From JAVKEN01 sp040221415 (lineage in GTDB: Bacteria > Pseudomonadota > Alphaproteobacteria > Rickettsiales > JABSSG01), in the NCBI GenBank assembly GCA_040221415.1, contig JAVKEN010000001.1, positions 1 to 64,000 of the forward strand: a stretch of DNA of 64,000 nucleotides, read 5' to 3'. This document shows positions 8,467 through 17,561 of this stretch, piece by piece. Under the pieces are notes generated by a model. It ran no database searches and had not been told where the DNA came from. It saw only the letters and a list, made by a program, of their open reading frames with translations. How positions within the stretch are numbered: position 1 is the first letter of the stretch; each line of letters starts with the position of its first letter. Made by a program: the position numbers and the translations under genes.

Positions 8467-9570
8467 ATGCACTTAACCCTTTTTGTATATCTTTGCAGGA
8501 ATTTCTTACTCTCCGTTTTAGTCGCAACAAGCGGAGTTGCATCAGTGTTTATATTATCAAATTTGGTTGATATTCTTAAAAAAACTGTACGAGTCTCACA
8601 TGAGCATAATATTGGGTTTTTAAAGATCATGTCCTTGGTTGTATCAAAAGTTCCATACCTTCTTCAAGAATCAAGTCCATATATAATCTTTATTGGAGCC
8701 ATTCTAGCATTCCAGAAACTCTCTAGAAAAAATGAATATACAGTACTTAAATCTTGTGGGTTGTCTTTTTGGCAATTTATTATGCCTTTTATTTTTACAG
8801 GCTTCCTCTTGGGAGTGTTGATTGTTACAATAATAAATCCGGTTTCTTCAATATTTCTTAATCACTACAATAAGCAACATGCAAAATTAATCGGTAACGA
8901 TTATATGAGTTTTGCATTTAATGATGGCAAAATGTGGTTAGTAGATAAAATCCAATCTTCAAAAGAAAAAAGATTTGTAAATTCCCAATCATTAAACTTT
9001 GAAAACATGAAATTCGGAACAACATCTTTTATTACTTTAGACCAAAATTTTCAATTTAAAGAAAGGATTCTAAGTTCGTCTGCAAAACTGATTGATGATA
9101 AGTGGGTATTAGAGAATGTGACTGTATACACACCTCGAAAAAAACCTTCCAATATAAAAAGTCTCATATTAAATACACGGTTAAAAACAGATGATATAAA
9201 AAATAATTTTTTAGAGCCGGAGTCAATCAGCATTTGGGAGATGCCGTATTTAATAACCCAATTAAACAAATCAGGCTATTCTACATTAAAACACATTTCC
9301 TTCTTATATAGATTAATCAACAAGCCTCTCATGATATGTTGCTTAATATTAATTGCTGCTTCTTTTAGCTTAAAATCTGGTAGACATATCAAGTCATCTC
9401 TCCTGATGATTAAGGGAATATTTTTAGCACTGACTGCTTTTTTATTAGCAGAGCTATCTTTCTTGTCAGCAACAAATGGTATTGTTCCACCATATGCATC
9501 CATAGTTCTGTCTAATATTACCCTATTATCAATCTCTATAACTTCGCTATATTACAGCGAGGAAATTTAG
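8467..9570 (+). CDS. lptG: LPS export permease LptG (YjgP/YjgQ family)
   Basis: A transmembrane subunit of the LptB2FG transporter that extracts LPS from the inner membrane and hands it to LptC/LptA. 367 residues: helices near residues 10-30, 60-85 and 100-125, a periplasmic beta-jellyroll section (about 130-265), then three C-terminal helices. Points favouring LptG over LptF are the early (L/F)VDxLKK segment, the LEPESISIWEMPYLITQLNK stretch before helix 4 (E. coli LptG has LDPDALSISGLHNYVKYLKS), and NGIVPP in the last helical region. LptF is not adjacent. It begins six bases after the tRNA and its stop overlaps rpoH's stop by four bases on the other strand. Confidence 0.87.
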   Translation: MHLTLFVYLCRNFLLSVLVATSGVASVFILSNLVDILKKTVRVSHEHNIGFLKIMSLVVSKVPYLLQESSPYIIFIGAILAFQKLSRKNEYTVLKSCGLSFWQFIMPFIFTGFLLGVLIVTIINPVSSIFLNHYNKQHAKLIGNDYMSFAFNDGKMWLVDKIQSSKEKRFVNSQSLNFENMKFGTTSFITLDQNFQFKERILSSSAKLIDDKWVLENVTVYTPRKKPSNIKSLILNTRLKTDDIKNNFLEPESISIWEMPYLITQLNKSGYSTLKHISFLYRLINKPLMICCLILIAASFSLKSGRHIKSSLLMIKGIFLALTAFLLAELSFLSATNGIVPPYASIVLSNITLLSISITSLYYSEEI

Positions 9571-10460
9571 TTGTTTAATAAGCAGTATTTTTTTATTTTC
9601 TCAATAGCTCTAGACTCAATCTGCCTTACTCTTTCCGTAGAAATATCATATTCCTTGCTCAAATCACTTAAAGTTTTAATTTCTTCGCCTAAATGTCTAC
9701 TTGAAATAATTTTTTTCTCTCTTTCATCAAGAGTTTGAAAAGCCTCAGAGAACAACCGTTTTTGTTTTTCTTGGTTCTCAGAAGCAATAAAGCTCGCTTC
9801 TTGGTTGATTCTACTTTCTGGTATTAAATCTATCGCAGCAACCCCAGATTCACCGTCCTTATTTAAATTTTGGTCTAGTGAAATATCCCCACCCGCTAAA
9901 CGACCGTTCATATCTTTTAATTCTTTTTGCGACACATTCAATTCTTTTGCAAGCTCTACAGCTGAAGCATCATCCAGCTGATCATGGTTTACATTAGATA
10001 AACTGTTCATCCTTTTTTTTGCTTTGTTTAAATTAAAGAAAAGTTTTTTCTGAGCAGCTGTAGTACCAATTTTTACTAAAGACCATGATTTAATAACAAA
10101 TTCCTGCATCGCAGCTTTTATCCACCACATGGCATAGGTCGAAAATCTGTGTCCAAGATCTGGATCAAATTTTTTAACTGCATGCATTAAGCCTATATTG
10201 CCTTCTGAGACTAAATCCATCAGAGCAACGCCGTATCCTCGCATTTTATATGCCATTTTCGCAACAAGTTTTAAATGACTAGTAACAAGTTTATGTGCAG
10301 CATCCGCATCGTGATATTCCAGAACTCTTTTTGCTAACATATATTCTTCCTCCGCTGTCAGAGTAGGATATTTTTTTACCTCGTTAACATAGTTAGAGAA
10401 TGTTAAATCTGCACTCAATACAGGGAGGCTCTTATCGCGTGTGTCTTTTTTTTTGTTCAT
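9567..10460 (-). CDS. rpoH: Heat-shock sigma factor RpoH (sigma-32)
   Basis: 297 residues, the usual RpoH length. Region 2 contains the core-binding and -10-recognition stretch ending GHRFSTYAMWWIKAAMQEFV, and the RpoH box is clear (QKKLFFNLNKAKKRM), which separates it from RpoD. Region 4 ends with the HTH LSDLSKEYDISTERVRQIES. It should direct RNA polymerase to heat-shock promoters such as the dnaK promoter at 48574-48600 in this window. Its start faces the dac gene at 10577 across a 116-bp region; an apparent promoter there (10487-10515) points away from rpoH. The gene's end overlaps lptG by four bases. Confidence 0.95.
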   Translation of the reverse strand: MNKKKDTRDKSLPVLSADLTFSNYVNEVKKYPTLTAEEEYMLAKRVLEYHDADAAHKLVTSHLKLVAKMAYKMRGYGVALMDLVSEGNIGLMHAVKKFDPDLGHRFSTYAMWWIKAAMQEFVIKSWSLVKIGTTAAQKKLFFNLNKAKKRMNSLSNVNHDQLDDASAVELAKELNVSQKELKDMNGRLAGGDISLDQNLNKDGESGVAAIDLIPESRINQEASFIASENQEKQKRLFSEAFQTLDEREKKIISSRHLGEEIKTLSDLSKEYDISTERVRQIESRAIEKIKKYCLLNN

Positions 10461-10486
10461 TTCACTTAAATATACTTACCTAGGGT

Positions 10487-10515
10487 TTGTATAAGAAATT
10501 AATATAAGATATAAT
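10487..10515 (+). promoter_or_regulatory. Sigma-70-type promoter for the dac gene
   Basis: TTGTAT (10487-10492), a 17-base spacer and a perfect TATAAT (10510-10515) lie 61 bases before the carboxypeptidase ATG. Two similar blocks, CTAGGGTTTGT and CTAGGGTATGT, start about 38 bases apart across this promoter and could be an operator pair, though that is only a suggestion. Confidence 0.6.
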
Positions 10516-10576
10516 CGCTAGGGTATGTTATACATTTAGCTGTAAACAAGTATTTATATATCATAATTATATCGTC

Positions 10577-11740
10577 ATGTCATTTTATCTGAAACTCTTT
10601 TTAGTAATACTTTTTCCATTAAGCTCTTATGCAACTTTCTCTACAAGCGCTAAGCAAGCAATATTAATGGATATAGATTCTAACGAAATAATTTTTGGCA
10701 AAAATATAAACAAAAAAATGACGCCTTCGTCAATGAGCAAATTGATGACTATGTACTTAGTTTTCTCACAATTGAGAAATAATGAAATTAAATTATCAGA
10801 CAAATTTCTAGTTAGTAAAAAATCATCAGGCAAACAAGGTTCTAAAATGTTTTTAAAGCAAGGGCAGATGGTTTCAGTTGAAGACTTGATACGAGGTGTT
10901 ATTGTCCAATCAGGCAATGATGCCGCAATAGCTCTGGCTGAAGGTGTCGCAGGATCTGAAGAGGCGTTTGTTTCAAGAATGAACATCAAAGCAAAAGAGT
11001 TAGGATTAAAGAATAGCAACTTTGTCAACTCTACTGGTTGGCCTGAGAATAATCACTACATGACAGCCTTAGACCTGGCAATTTTATCTAAAAGAATTAT
11101 CAATGATTTTCCTGAGTATTATCACTACTTTAATGAAAAATCTTTTAAATTCAATAACATAAAGCAGCCCAACCGCAACCCTCTTATTTACAGAAGTTCT
11201 AACGTTGACGGCCTTAAAACCGGCCACTCTTCTAAGGGTGGGTATGGAGTATCTGCCTCAGGAACCAAAAATGGACGAAGATTAATTTTAGTCGTGAATG
11301 GACTTAAAGACCAAACTTCTAGGGCGAATGAGTCTTATAAAATGCTTCAATACGGCTTCCTTAACTACACCAATGTCATTATTGCCAAAAAGAATGATCT
11401 AATTATGAAAAATATTTCTACATGGCTTAGCTCTCCCAGCAAAGTTGATCTAATTTCTTCCGAAGATATTGTGGTCACAGTGCCCGTGGACTTAAAAAGT
11501 AAAATACGAACTTTTGTAGAATATAAAACTCCTATTACCTCTGAAGAAAGATCCTCTGCTGGAAAACTGATTGTTGAATTTCCAAATTCTCCAAACAAAA
11601 CTTATCACTTAATTTTTAACAAGCAAATCATCCCTCAAGGATCATTCCGAAAGATGTTTTCTAAAGTGTTCTACTATATGAAAAATTTCTCAATGACTCA
11701 GCCCAAAGAAATATTGCACAAAGTTGAAATTAAACATTAA
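10577..11740 (+). CDS. dacA: D-alanyl-D-alanine carboxypeptidase (PBP5/DacA type)
   Basis: Penicillin-binding protein that trims the terminal D-Ala of peptidoglycan pentapeptides in the periplasm. 387 residues: signal peptide (about 1-19, MSFYLKLFLVILFPLSSYA), a peptidase S11 domain with the three catalytic motifs SMSK (Ser52-Lys55), SGN (112-114) and KTG (214-216), then a PBP5 C-terminal beta domain (about 275-365) and an amphipathic tail that would anchor it to the inner membrane. A good promoter lies upstream. A second, shorter and interrupted paralogue follows 54 bases downstream. Confidence 0.93.
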   Translation: MSFYLKLFLVILFPLSSYATFSTSAKQAILMDIDSNEIIFGKNINKKMTPSSMSKLMTMYLVFSQLRNNEIKLSDKFLVSKKSSGKQGSKMFLKQGQMVSVEDLIRGVIVQSGNDAAIALAEGVAGSEEAFVSRMNIKAKELGLKNSNFVNSTGWPENNHYMTALDLAILSKRIINDFPEYYHYFNEKSFKFNNIKQPNRNPLIYRSSNVDGLKTGHSSKGGYGVSASGTKNGRRLILVVNGLKDQTSRANESYKMLQYGFLNYTNVIIAKKNDLIMKNISTWLSSPSKVDLISSEDIVVTVPVDLKSKIRTFVEYKTPITSEERSSAGKLIVEFPNSPNKTYHLIFNKQIIPQGSFRKMFSKVFYYMKNFSMTQPKEILHKVEIKH

Positions 11741-11794
11741 CATTATATTAACAAATACTTTGTAGAATTCACGCTGTACTAACTAATAACATCT

Positions 11795-12658
11795 ATGTTT
11801 AGACTAATTCTGACTTTATTTATACTTGTACAATGTGTTTGCTCTGAATCATCTTCGCGAAAAAAACGATACGTTCCTACAAAATCATCTTTAGTTGTTG
11901 ACTCTTCAACAAACAAAGTTTTGTACCATAGAAACGCAAATGTAAAAGTTAATCCTGCTTCCTTAACAAAAATGATGACAATATATTTAGCGTTTGAAGA
12001 GGTAGCTAAAGGAAAATTATCTATGAACCAGAAACTTAAAATATCTCGAAAGGCTGCCCGCCAGCCTAGAAGTAACATTGGGTTAAGATCAGGAGGTACA
12101 ATCACCTTAAAAGAAGCTATTCTAAGTCTCATCGTCCGGTCAGCAAATGACTCTGCTGTAGTCATTGCTGAAGCAATATCAGGAGATGAAAATAAATTTG
12201 CTAACCGAATGAACGTCAGAGCTAAATAATTAGGAATGAAAAATACTTTCTTTACAAACGCATCTGGGTGGCATCATAGAAAACAAAAAACGACAGCTAT
12301 TGATATGGCTAAGCTAGCTCTCGCATTAAAAAGAGATTATGGTCAATATTATCATCTATTTTCTAGAACTAGCTTCTATTATAAGAATAGATTACTAAAG
12401 GGTCATAATCATGTTTTAGAAAAATTAAAAGGCGCCGAGGGAATGAAGACAGGGTACACTTCAAATGCAGGTTGGAATTTGGTGACAACTGCTAAGCAAG
12501 GGAAAACAAGGCTTGTAGGCGTGATAATTGGAGGATCAAGTTGGCAAAGTAGAGATAAATCTATGGTGCAAATGATGAATTCCCATTTTAAGAAGCTTAA
12601 AAACAAAAAAACTATTACTTACACAAGAACTGTAAATAAACAGAAAAAAACTGCATAG
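11795..12658 (+). pseudogene. Second D-Ala-D-Ala carboxypeptidase, interrupted by an in-frame TAA
   Basis: A single-domain S11 peptidase of about 287 codons with signal peptide (1-18) and no PBP5 C-terminal domain. Codons 1-144 carry SLTK (Ser56-Lys59) and SAN (116-118). Codon 145 is TAA (12227-12229). The same frame continues with LGMKNTFFTNASGWHHR and carries the KTG motif (GMKTGYTSNAGW) and a full C-terminus to 12658. The intact paralogue has AKELGLKN where this gene has AK-stop-LGMKN, so one substitution (GAA or GAG to TAA) explains the break. Neither half alone has all three catalytic motifs. The ATG at 12236 has an AGGA only one base ahead, too close for normal initiation. The rest shows no decay, so the event is recent, an error, or read through. 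Confidence 0.85.
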
Positions 12659-12670
12659 ATCTATTATTTG

Positions 12671-12728
12671 TTGACATACAATTCATAAAATCATATCTAC
12701 TCACATCATTAATATAACTAGTGATATT
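12671..12728 (+). promoter_or_regulatory. Putative promoter and inverted-repeat operator of znuA
   Basis: TTGACA (12671-12676) with a 17-base spacer to TATCTA (12694-12699) is a plausible but imperfect promoter. An inverted repeat AATATAACT/AGTGATATT (12711-12728, one mismatch per nine-base arm) sits four bases before the znuA ATG, where a zinc-responsive Zur repressor would act. The assignment to Zur is inference from context only. Confidence 0.35.
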
Positions 12729-12732
12729 ATAA

Positions 12733-13626
12733 ATGAAGTTATTCAAAATAAACATTTTGTTACTTGTAATACTTATTTCTTCTACAAGTCATAGTAAAAA
12801 TATCTTAGTGAGCATCAGGCCAATAATGAGCATTGTAAAAAATATAACATGTGATGATCATATTGAACTTCTGATTAATAAAAATATTTCGCCACATCAT
12901 TATCATTTGTCTCCCTCAGATCTATCTCTATTAAAAAAAGCTGATGTTATAATAATAGTCAGCAGGGATCTTGAAACATCAATATATAAAGCAATCATCA
13001 AAAATGAAGAGTTTAAGAATAAGCTAGTTGTACTTGAGGATACTCCGGGTCTCAAACTAAGAAAATTTGATAGCCCGAAAGAGTTTTTTTACTCTAGCCA
13101 TCACCACCACCACGAAGTAGACCCTCATATTTGGCTTGATGTATCGAATGTGCAACTTATTGCCCAAAACCTTGTTAAAAAAACATTGAAGACAAAAACC
13201 TCAAAATCCTGTCAGTTAGAAAATTACACTAAATATTCAGAAGTGCTTAAAAGAGCACAAAATAAAATTCAAAATGAATTAGCATCCGACAGAAGTAAAT
13301 CGATTATTGCTACTCATGATGCATATAATTATTTGCTCAATGAATCTGATATTAATACTGTCGGGGTATTATTTTCCAACCATAATTCTCCTCCTACAAT
13401 TAAAGAACTTCAGAATTTAAAAAGATTTATTCAAAATAAAGAGGTGAATTGTGTGATTGTTGAACCTCAATTTAGGTCTAAATCAATTGATGATTTTCTA
13501 AAAAGCCTGAAAGTAAAGAAAGCTGTAGTAGATATAGAGTGGGGTCCAAAAGTGAAAATAGAAGATGTATATCACAAAATGATGATATCCACCACTAAAT
13601 CAATTTCTGCTTGTCTAAAAAACTAA
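12733..13626 (+). CDS. znuA: Zinc ABC transporter substrate-binding protein (ZnuA type)
   Basis: Periplasmic cluster A-I metal-binding protein, 297 residues, with a signal peptide (about 1-21, ending STSHS). Candidate metal ligands are in SPHHYHLSPSD, the His-rich loop SSHHHHHEVDPHIWLD, and ATHDAYNYLL; an acidic ligand falls near DIEWG. The His-rich loop is a ZnuA hallmark as opposed to manganese-binding relatives. The permease (ZnuB) and ATPase (ZnuC) genes are not next to it, so they must be elsewhere or absent. Its last 32 bases overlap the end of rsmA on the other strand, the largest such overlap in the window. Confidence 0.88.
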   Translation: MKLFKINILLLVILISSTSHSKNILVSIRPIMSIVKNITCDDHIELLINKNISPHHYHLSPSDLSLLKKADVIIIVSRDLETSIYKAIIKNEEFKNKLVVLEDTPGLKLRKFDSPKEFFYSSHHHHHEVDPHIWLDVSNVQLIAQNLVKKTLKTKTSKSCQLENYTKYSEVLKRAQNKIQNELASDRSKSIIATHDAYNYLLNESDINTVGVLFSNHNSPPTIKELQNLKRFIQNKEVNCVIVEPQFRSKSIDDFLKSLKVKKAVVDIEWGPKVKIEDVYHKMMISTTKSISACLKN

Positions 13627-14425
13627 CAAGTGATACATACTGACTCACAGAGATTTCTTCTGGTCTATCACCCTTATTGATATACATATCTTCTAATAGA
13701 TTCTCAAGAGAAATATTTTTACAATTATATTGTGCCAATGTTTTAATAAAAGTTTTTCTTCTCTGTGAGAATGCCAATTTACATAGCTTCTCCAGCTTGA
13801 AAACGAGTTTACGTCTTTCAGTTATATCAGACTTAGGGATAATCTTTATAAATGTAGAATTCACCTTAGGAGCAGGTAGAAAAGATTCTGGTGGCACATC
13901 AAATAATTGCTGCGTATTAAATAAAAAATTCATAATTACTGAAACAGCTCCATACTTTTTCCCTTCTTTAGCACATATTCTTTCTGCAACTTCTTTCTGG
14001 AGTAAAACAAACATCGATGGAGAAATCACAAAATCTTTTGCAATCCTCATCAGAAGAGGAACAGAAATATTATAAGGAAGATTCGCAACAATTTTTGATT
14101 CTGCGTTTAGAATAGTTGAAAAATCGTACTGCATAGCATCCACATTGTGTAAATGCACATTCTCTCTACCTTGCACTCTAGTCTTTAAATTACTATATAA
14201 ATTTTTATCAATCTCGATGCAATCAAGCTTGTTAGGTGAGCAATCTAAGATTTTCTCAGTTAGAAACCCAAGACCCGGTCCAACTTCAATTATATTATCT
14301 AGTGCATTAATCTGAGAATATTTACAAATTTTCTCTAAATAAAATTCCTCTACGAGAAAATTCTGACCATATTTTTTTTGTGGAGTTCCAGAAAAATTTT
14401 TAACAAAATCCCTGTATTTATACAT
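13595..14425 (-). CDS. rsmA: 16S rRNA dimethyladenosine transferase RsmA (KsgA)
   Basis: Dimethylates A1518 and A1519 in helix 45 of 16S rRNA late in 30S assembly, using SAM. About 276 residues with the Rossmann methyltransferase motifs: start KKYGQNFLVEEFYLEKI, motif I VGPGLGFLTEKIL, acidic motif CIEIDKN, catalytic motif IV NLPYNISVPLL, and the C-terminal helical domain with FSQRRKTFIKTLAQ. The ATG at 14425 overlaps the surA stop (ATGTATAA, 8 bases); a TTG at 14434 is a less likely start. It is the last gene of lptD-surA-rsmA; pdxA, often between surA and rsmA, is missing here. Confidence 0.94.
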   Translation of the reverse strand: MYKYRDFVKNFSGTPQKKYGQNFLVEEFYLEKICKYSQINALDNIIEVGPGLGFLTEKILDCSPNKLDCIEIDKNLYSNLKTRVQGRENVHLHNVDAMQYDFSTILNAESKIVANLPYNISVPLLMRIAKDFVISPSMFVLLQKEVAERICAKEGKKYGAVSVIMNFLFNTQQLFDVPPESFLPAPKVNSTFIKIIPKSDITERRKLVFKLEKLCKLAFSQRRKTFIKTLAQYNCKNISLENLLEDMYINKGDRPEEISVSQYVSLVSFLDKQKLI

Positions 14426-15305
14426 TAGTATCAAATATTTCTATGTGCTTATTTTTTGCATAATTTTTGATTTGATACTCAGCCTGCAAAGCAATCTTTT
14501 GCTGTTTTAGACTTCCCATAATTTTATTAATTAGCTTTACTTCTTGAGGTTTAATCTTTTCACATATGAAAACAAAATTCTTTTTGTCTCTTATGTTAAA
14601 TATGTGCGATGGATGTTTCTCAGAAGCTAAGATAACAGCTCTTCTAATATCATCATTTTGAACCGATGATAATTTTAATTTCTGCCTTTTTGTGCTCACA
14701 TTTCTTAAACGATCCACATCTGAACAACTTGATATCTCCCTCCTGGCTGCGCTTAAGAGGTCCTGATTATCCGAATCAATAACAACAAAATCAACTATGA
14801 TCTTATCAGGATGATGAACTGACAAGAATTCTAATATTTCATTATTCCCAATTTGAATCTGTGGAGAGATAATTTCATCCATAAATTTCTCCCATAATAT
14901 GTTTTTCTCGATTTGAGAAATAGCATATTCTTTTGATATACCCGACTTTCTGAGATAAGAAAAAAACTCGCCTTGTTTCATCTTTTGTCTACTTTCTATA
15001 AATCTTATTGCTTGATTTATTTCATCTTGAGTAATTTTAATTTTCAACTTATCTAGCTCTTGGTATAAAATTGACTCATCAATCATTGATTTCAGTATAT
15101 TTGAATATAAAGCTTTCTTTTGCTGAGAATTAGAAATTTTGACTTTAGGATTTTCAATCAAAAAAAATTGATACCTATCAGATAAGTCCTTTGTAGTAAT
15201 AACCTCCTCTCCCACAACTGCAACAATCGCAGAATCCGCAACAACCTGGCATTGAACAGACAGCAAAATTACAAAAAATAAAGTTTGAAAAACCTTCCTA
15301 ACCAT
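14418..15305 (-). CDS. surA: SurA-type periplasmic chaperone, short form
   Basis: 295 residues with a signal peptide (about 1-23). The N-terminal SurA chaperone domain is recognisable: VAVVGEEVITTKDL, a helical region with MIDESILYQELDKL, and KITQDEINQAI. After about residue 150 there is one PPIase-like section (IIVDFVVIDS... to VFICEKI) that is weak, lacking an obvious parvulin core; E. coli SurA is about 430 residues with two parvulin domains. SurA escorts outer-membrane beta-barrels, including LptD, through the periplasm, and here it lies directly behind lptD with a one-base overlap (TAATG). Likely a chaperone without strong isomerase activity. Confidence 0.8.
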   Translation of the reverse strand: MVRKVFQTLFFVILLSVQCQVVADSAIVAVVGEEVITTKDLSDRYQFFLIENPKVKISNSQQKKALYSNILKSMIDESILYQELDKLKIKITQDEINQAIRFIESRQKMKQGEFFSYLRKSGISKEYAISQIEKNILWEKFMDEIISPQIQIGNNEILEFLSVHHPDKIIVDFVVIDSDNQDLLSAARREISSCSDVDRLRNVSTKRQKLKLSSVQNDDIRRAVILASEKHPSHIFNIRDKKNFVFICEKIKPQEVKLINKIMGSLKQQKIALQAEYQIKNYAKNKHIEIFDTNV

Positions 15306-17461
15306 TAGATACCTTTGGGAATAAATTCAAAAACAAAAGACGTGGCCTTTTTATTATTACTCATCTGGCTTTTAGTATGATCTTTTGAGATATTTAAACT
15401 AATCCAAGAACATTGTCCATCATAAATAATTTTAGCTCCGGTATTTATAAAAAAACTTTTTCTTCTAGTACCATTTCTAGTAATATTTCCAGACAAAGTC
15501 CAATTCTTATTAATTTCATATTTTGGATTTAACGCCATTGACTTAATTACCTTCTCATCATCTACAAAGCTTTTGTAATTATATTTTGTGATTTTGTAGT
15601 TAAATGAAAGCTTTACGAATTTATATCCTAGATCCATTTCACTTCTACGCAAAACATTATCACGTTGATCAAATCTATATCTGTACAAAATTTTTAGCTT
15701 TTCTATGGGTGTTACTCCAAAATTACCGACAATATCAGAAAATTTATTTATCATTCCGCTATCAATACCAAAAGAGCTTGGTTTTCTTAGTCTATATGAC
15801 TGCCCAACCATGTAATGGTAATACTTCTTTTGCGAGAACTTATTAACAATTGAACCAACTAAACCATAATTAATTCTTGATCCATCTTCAAATTTATCAA
15901 ATCCAGAATATCTGTTATTAGAAAATAAATTGGCATCGCTAATTTCTACATTCAAACTATCCTCATTAATGATTTGGTTGTTCTTAGACGAATTGGGGGT
16001 TGCTACAACTTGCATTAAAGGCTGCACTAAAGAAATATAACCATATTTTTGTGATATCAATGGATACTGCACATTAACTTCATACGCAGGAATAACCCTA
16101 TTAACCGTTTTGTGCACCCCTGAACTCCTTTGAACAGATGACAAATCACTATATTTGTACATATCCCCTCTTAAAAAAAGAGAATTAGAAAGGCCAATTC
16201 CGTTAGCAAAAAACAATTGTCTTTCTAGCTGTCCGGAGGCCACTGACCTTACCACATTAGAACCAGATTCTCTCTGCAAATTCAATGCATTTATTTCCAT
16301 TATGTAGTGTTTATTCTGATAATAGTTCTCTTTATGGAAATTAAATAACGGCAATGCATATGGGGTCGTCTTAGAATCATCTTGTGTTCTGAGCCCTTGA
16401 AAATATAAACTCTTGATATTTCCGTAATCCATATTCTCGTTATAATTTAGATCAGCTAAAGATGTTAAATAATTTTTATTACGAGAATAGTACTGATCTA
16501 AAAACGATTTATCAGACACACGATTTAATTTCATGTCCAATGAATAACTATCATTAAAACTATGCTGGAGATCAGTTTCAACCCTATACCTATGCTTAAC
16601 TATTTTAGAACCAGCCTGAGAACTAATTAAAGCTTTTTCTTTTGGCGATGTGTAGGAACCATTAAATTTGAGAGAGGAATTGCTAAAAAATTTTCTAGCA
16701 GAGAGTTGATGAACTGTATTCTCTTTCTCTGTGACGATAGGATTGTATATTAAATCACTGTGGTTAGAGAATCTGTGATAGTACTTCAATTCTACACCAT
16801 TTCCGTAAATTGTTCTGTATCTATATGAGGGATACAACAATCCACTTCTTGGTTTTGCATTTGGTGTGAGATGTGAGAAATAAGGAACATAAAAAACCGG
16901 AAGGCCATATACCTTCAAAAAACTGTTGTAATGATGCACTCTGTCTCCGTTATAATCATGCTCAACAGAATGTGAATTAAACACCCACTGCGGTTTATTG
17001 TTTTTACATATCTCACACGTTGTAACAGACGCTTTATGCATCCTTATGATTTTTGAATTAGTCTCATAAGAGGAGTTTTTTGCACCAAAAGTTAATTTAC
17101 CATCAATCTGAGATTTGAGGTCATGCATAACAATTTTCTTAAGATTTCTTAAAAGCTCAATCTCATTGCCAAAGAATTCTCTTCCATCTGCATCTACAAC
17201 TTTAACGTTACCTAAAGCGGAAATCTTATTTAACGACTGATCATAAGTAAGTTTATCTGATTTAATAAGCAAACCGTCTCTAAAAACCTCTACATTGCCA
17301 ACTGCGATTATCTTTTTACTTTTCTTGTCGTAAAAAACTTTATCAGCATCCACAACAGACTTAGTCTTTTGATCAGCAAACATCAGCAATGGAGCCGATG
17401 CAATAATCAAAAACAAAAAAAATGTCTTTAACACTTTATTGACTTCAATATGAAAAATCAT
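15305..17461 (-). CDS. lptD: LPS-assembly outer-membrane protein LptD
   Basis: Outer-membrane translocon that inserts LPS into the outer leaflet together with LptE. About 718 residues: a hydrophobic export signal near residues 10-28 (KTFFLFLIIASAPLLMFA), a periplasmic OstA/LptA-like domain (about 30-160, with repeated beta units such as DKVFYDKKSKKIIAVGNVEV), then a long beta-barrel beginning around GLPVFYVPYFSHLTPNAKPR, which is a well-conserved LptD segment. The frame stays open upstream to 17509, but that lies inside the tRNA-Arg gene, so the ATG at 17461 is preferred. Two cysteines near TTCEICKN may support the disulfides LptD needs. First gene of lptD-surA-rsmA. Confidence 0.92.
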   Translation of the reverse strand: MIFHIEVNKVLKTFFLFLIIASAPLLMFADQKTKSVVDADKVFYDKKSKKIIAVGNVEVFRDGLLIKSDKLTYDQSLNKISALGNVKVVDADGREFFGNEIELLRNLKKIVMHDLKSQIDGKLTFGAKNSSYETNSKIIRMHKASVTTCEICKNNKPQWVFNSHSVEHDYNGDRVHHYNSFLKVYGLPVFYVPYFSHLTPNAKPRSGLLYPSYRYRTIYGNGVELKYYHRFSNHSDLIYNPIVTEKENTVHQLSARKFFSNSSLKFNGSYTSPKEKALISSQAGSKIVKHRYRVETDLQHSFNDSYSLDMKLNRVSDKSFLDQYYSRNKNYLTSLADLNYNENMDYGNIKSLYFQGLRTQDDSKTTPYALPLFNFHKENYYQNKHYIMEINALNLQRESGSNVVRSVASGQLERQLFFANGIGLSNSLFLRGDMYKYSDLSSVQRSSGVHKTVNRVIPAYEVNVQYPLISQKYGYISLVQPLMQVVATPNSSKNNQIINEDSLNVEISDANLFSNNRYSGFDKFEDGSRINYGLVGSIVNKFSQKKYYHYMVGQSYRLRKPSSFGIDSGMINKFSDIVGNFGVTPIEKLKILYRYRFDQRDNVLRRSEMDLGYKFVKLSFNYKITKYNYKSFVDDEKVIKSMALNPKYEINKNWTLSGNITRNGTRRKSFFINTGAKIIYDGQCSWISLNISKDHTKSQMSNNKKATSFVFEFIPKGI

Positions 17462-17481
17462 TATACATACCTGTACCTTGC

Positions 17482-17558
17482 GCGTCCTTAGCTCAGCTGG
17501 ATAGAGCAACAGATTTCTAATCTGTGGGTCAGGAGTTCGAATCTCTTAGGACGCGCCA
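17482..17558 (+). tRNA. tRNA-Arg (anticodon UCU), CCA encoded
   Basis: Acceptor GCGTCCT pairs with AGGACGC, D arm GCTC/GAGC, anticodon stem ACAGA/TCTGT around TTTCTAA (anticodon TCT), T arm with TTCGAAT, discriminator G and encoded CCA. It reads AGA/AGG codons, which are common in AT-rich genomes. It is wedged between lptD (20 bases to its start) and the end of rpoD (3 bases). Confidence 0.97.
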
Positions 17559-17561
17559 TTC

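Noticed and set aside
10470..10560. Promoter for rpoH on the minus strand
   Set aside because: Several AT-rich -10-like blocks occur, but none has a matching -35 at a suitable distance, so only the plus-strand promoter is reported.
17462..17509. Upstream extension of the lptD reading frame
   Set aside because: It runs into the tRNA-Arg gene and adds residues without a signal peptide; the ATG at 17461 is followed by a good export signal.
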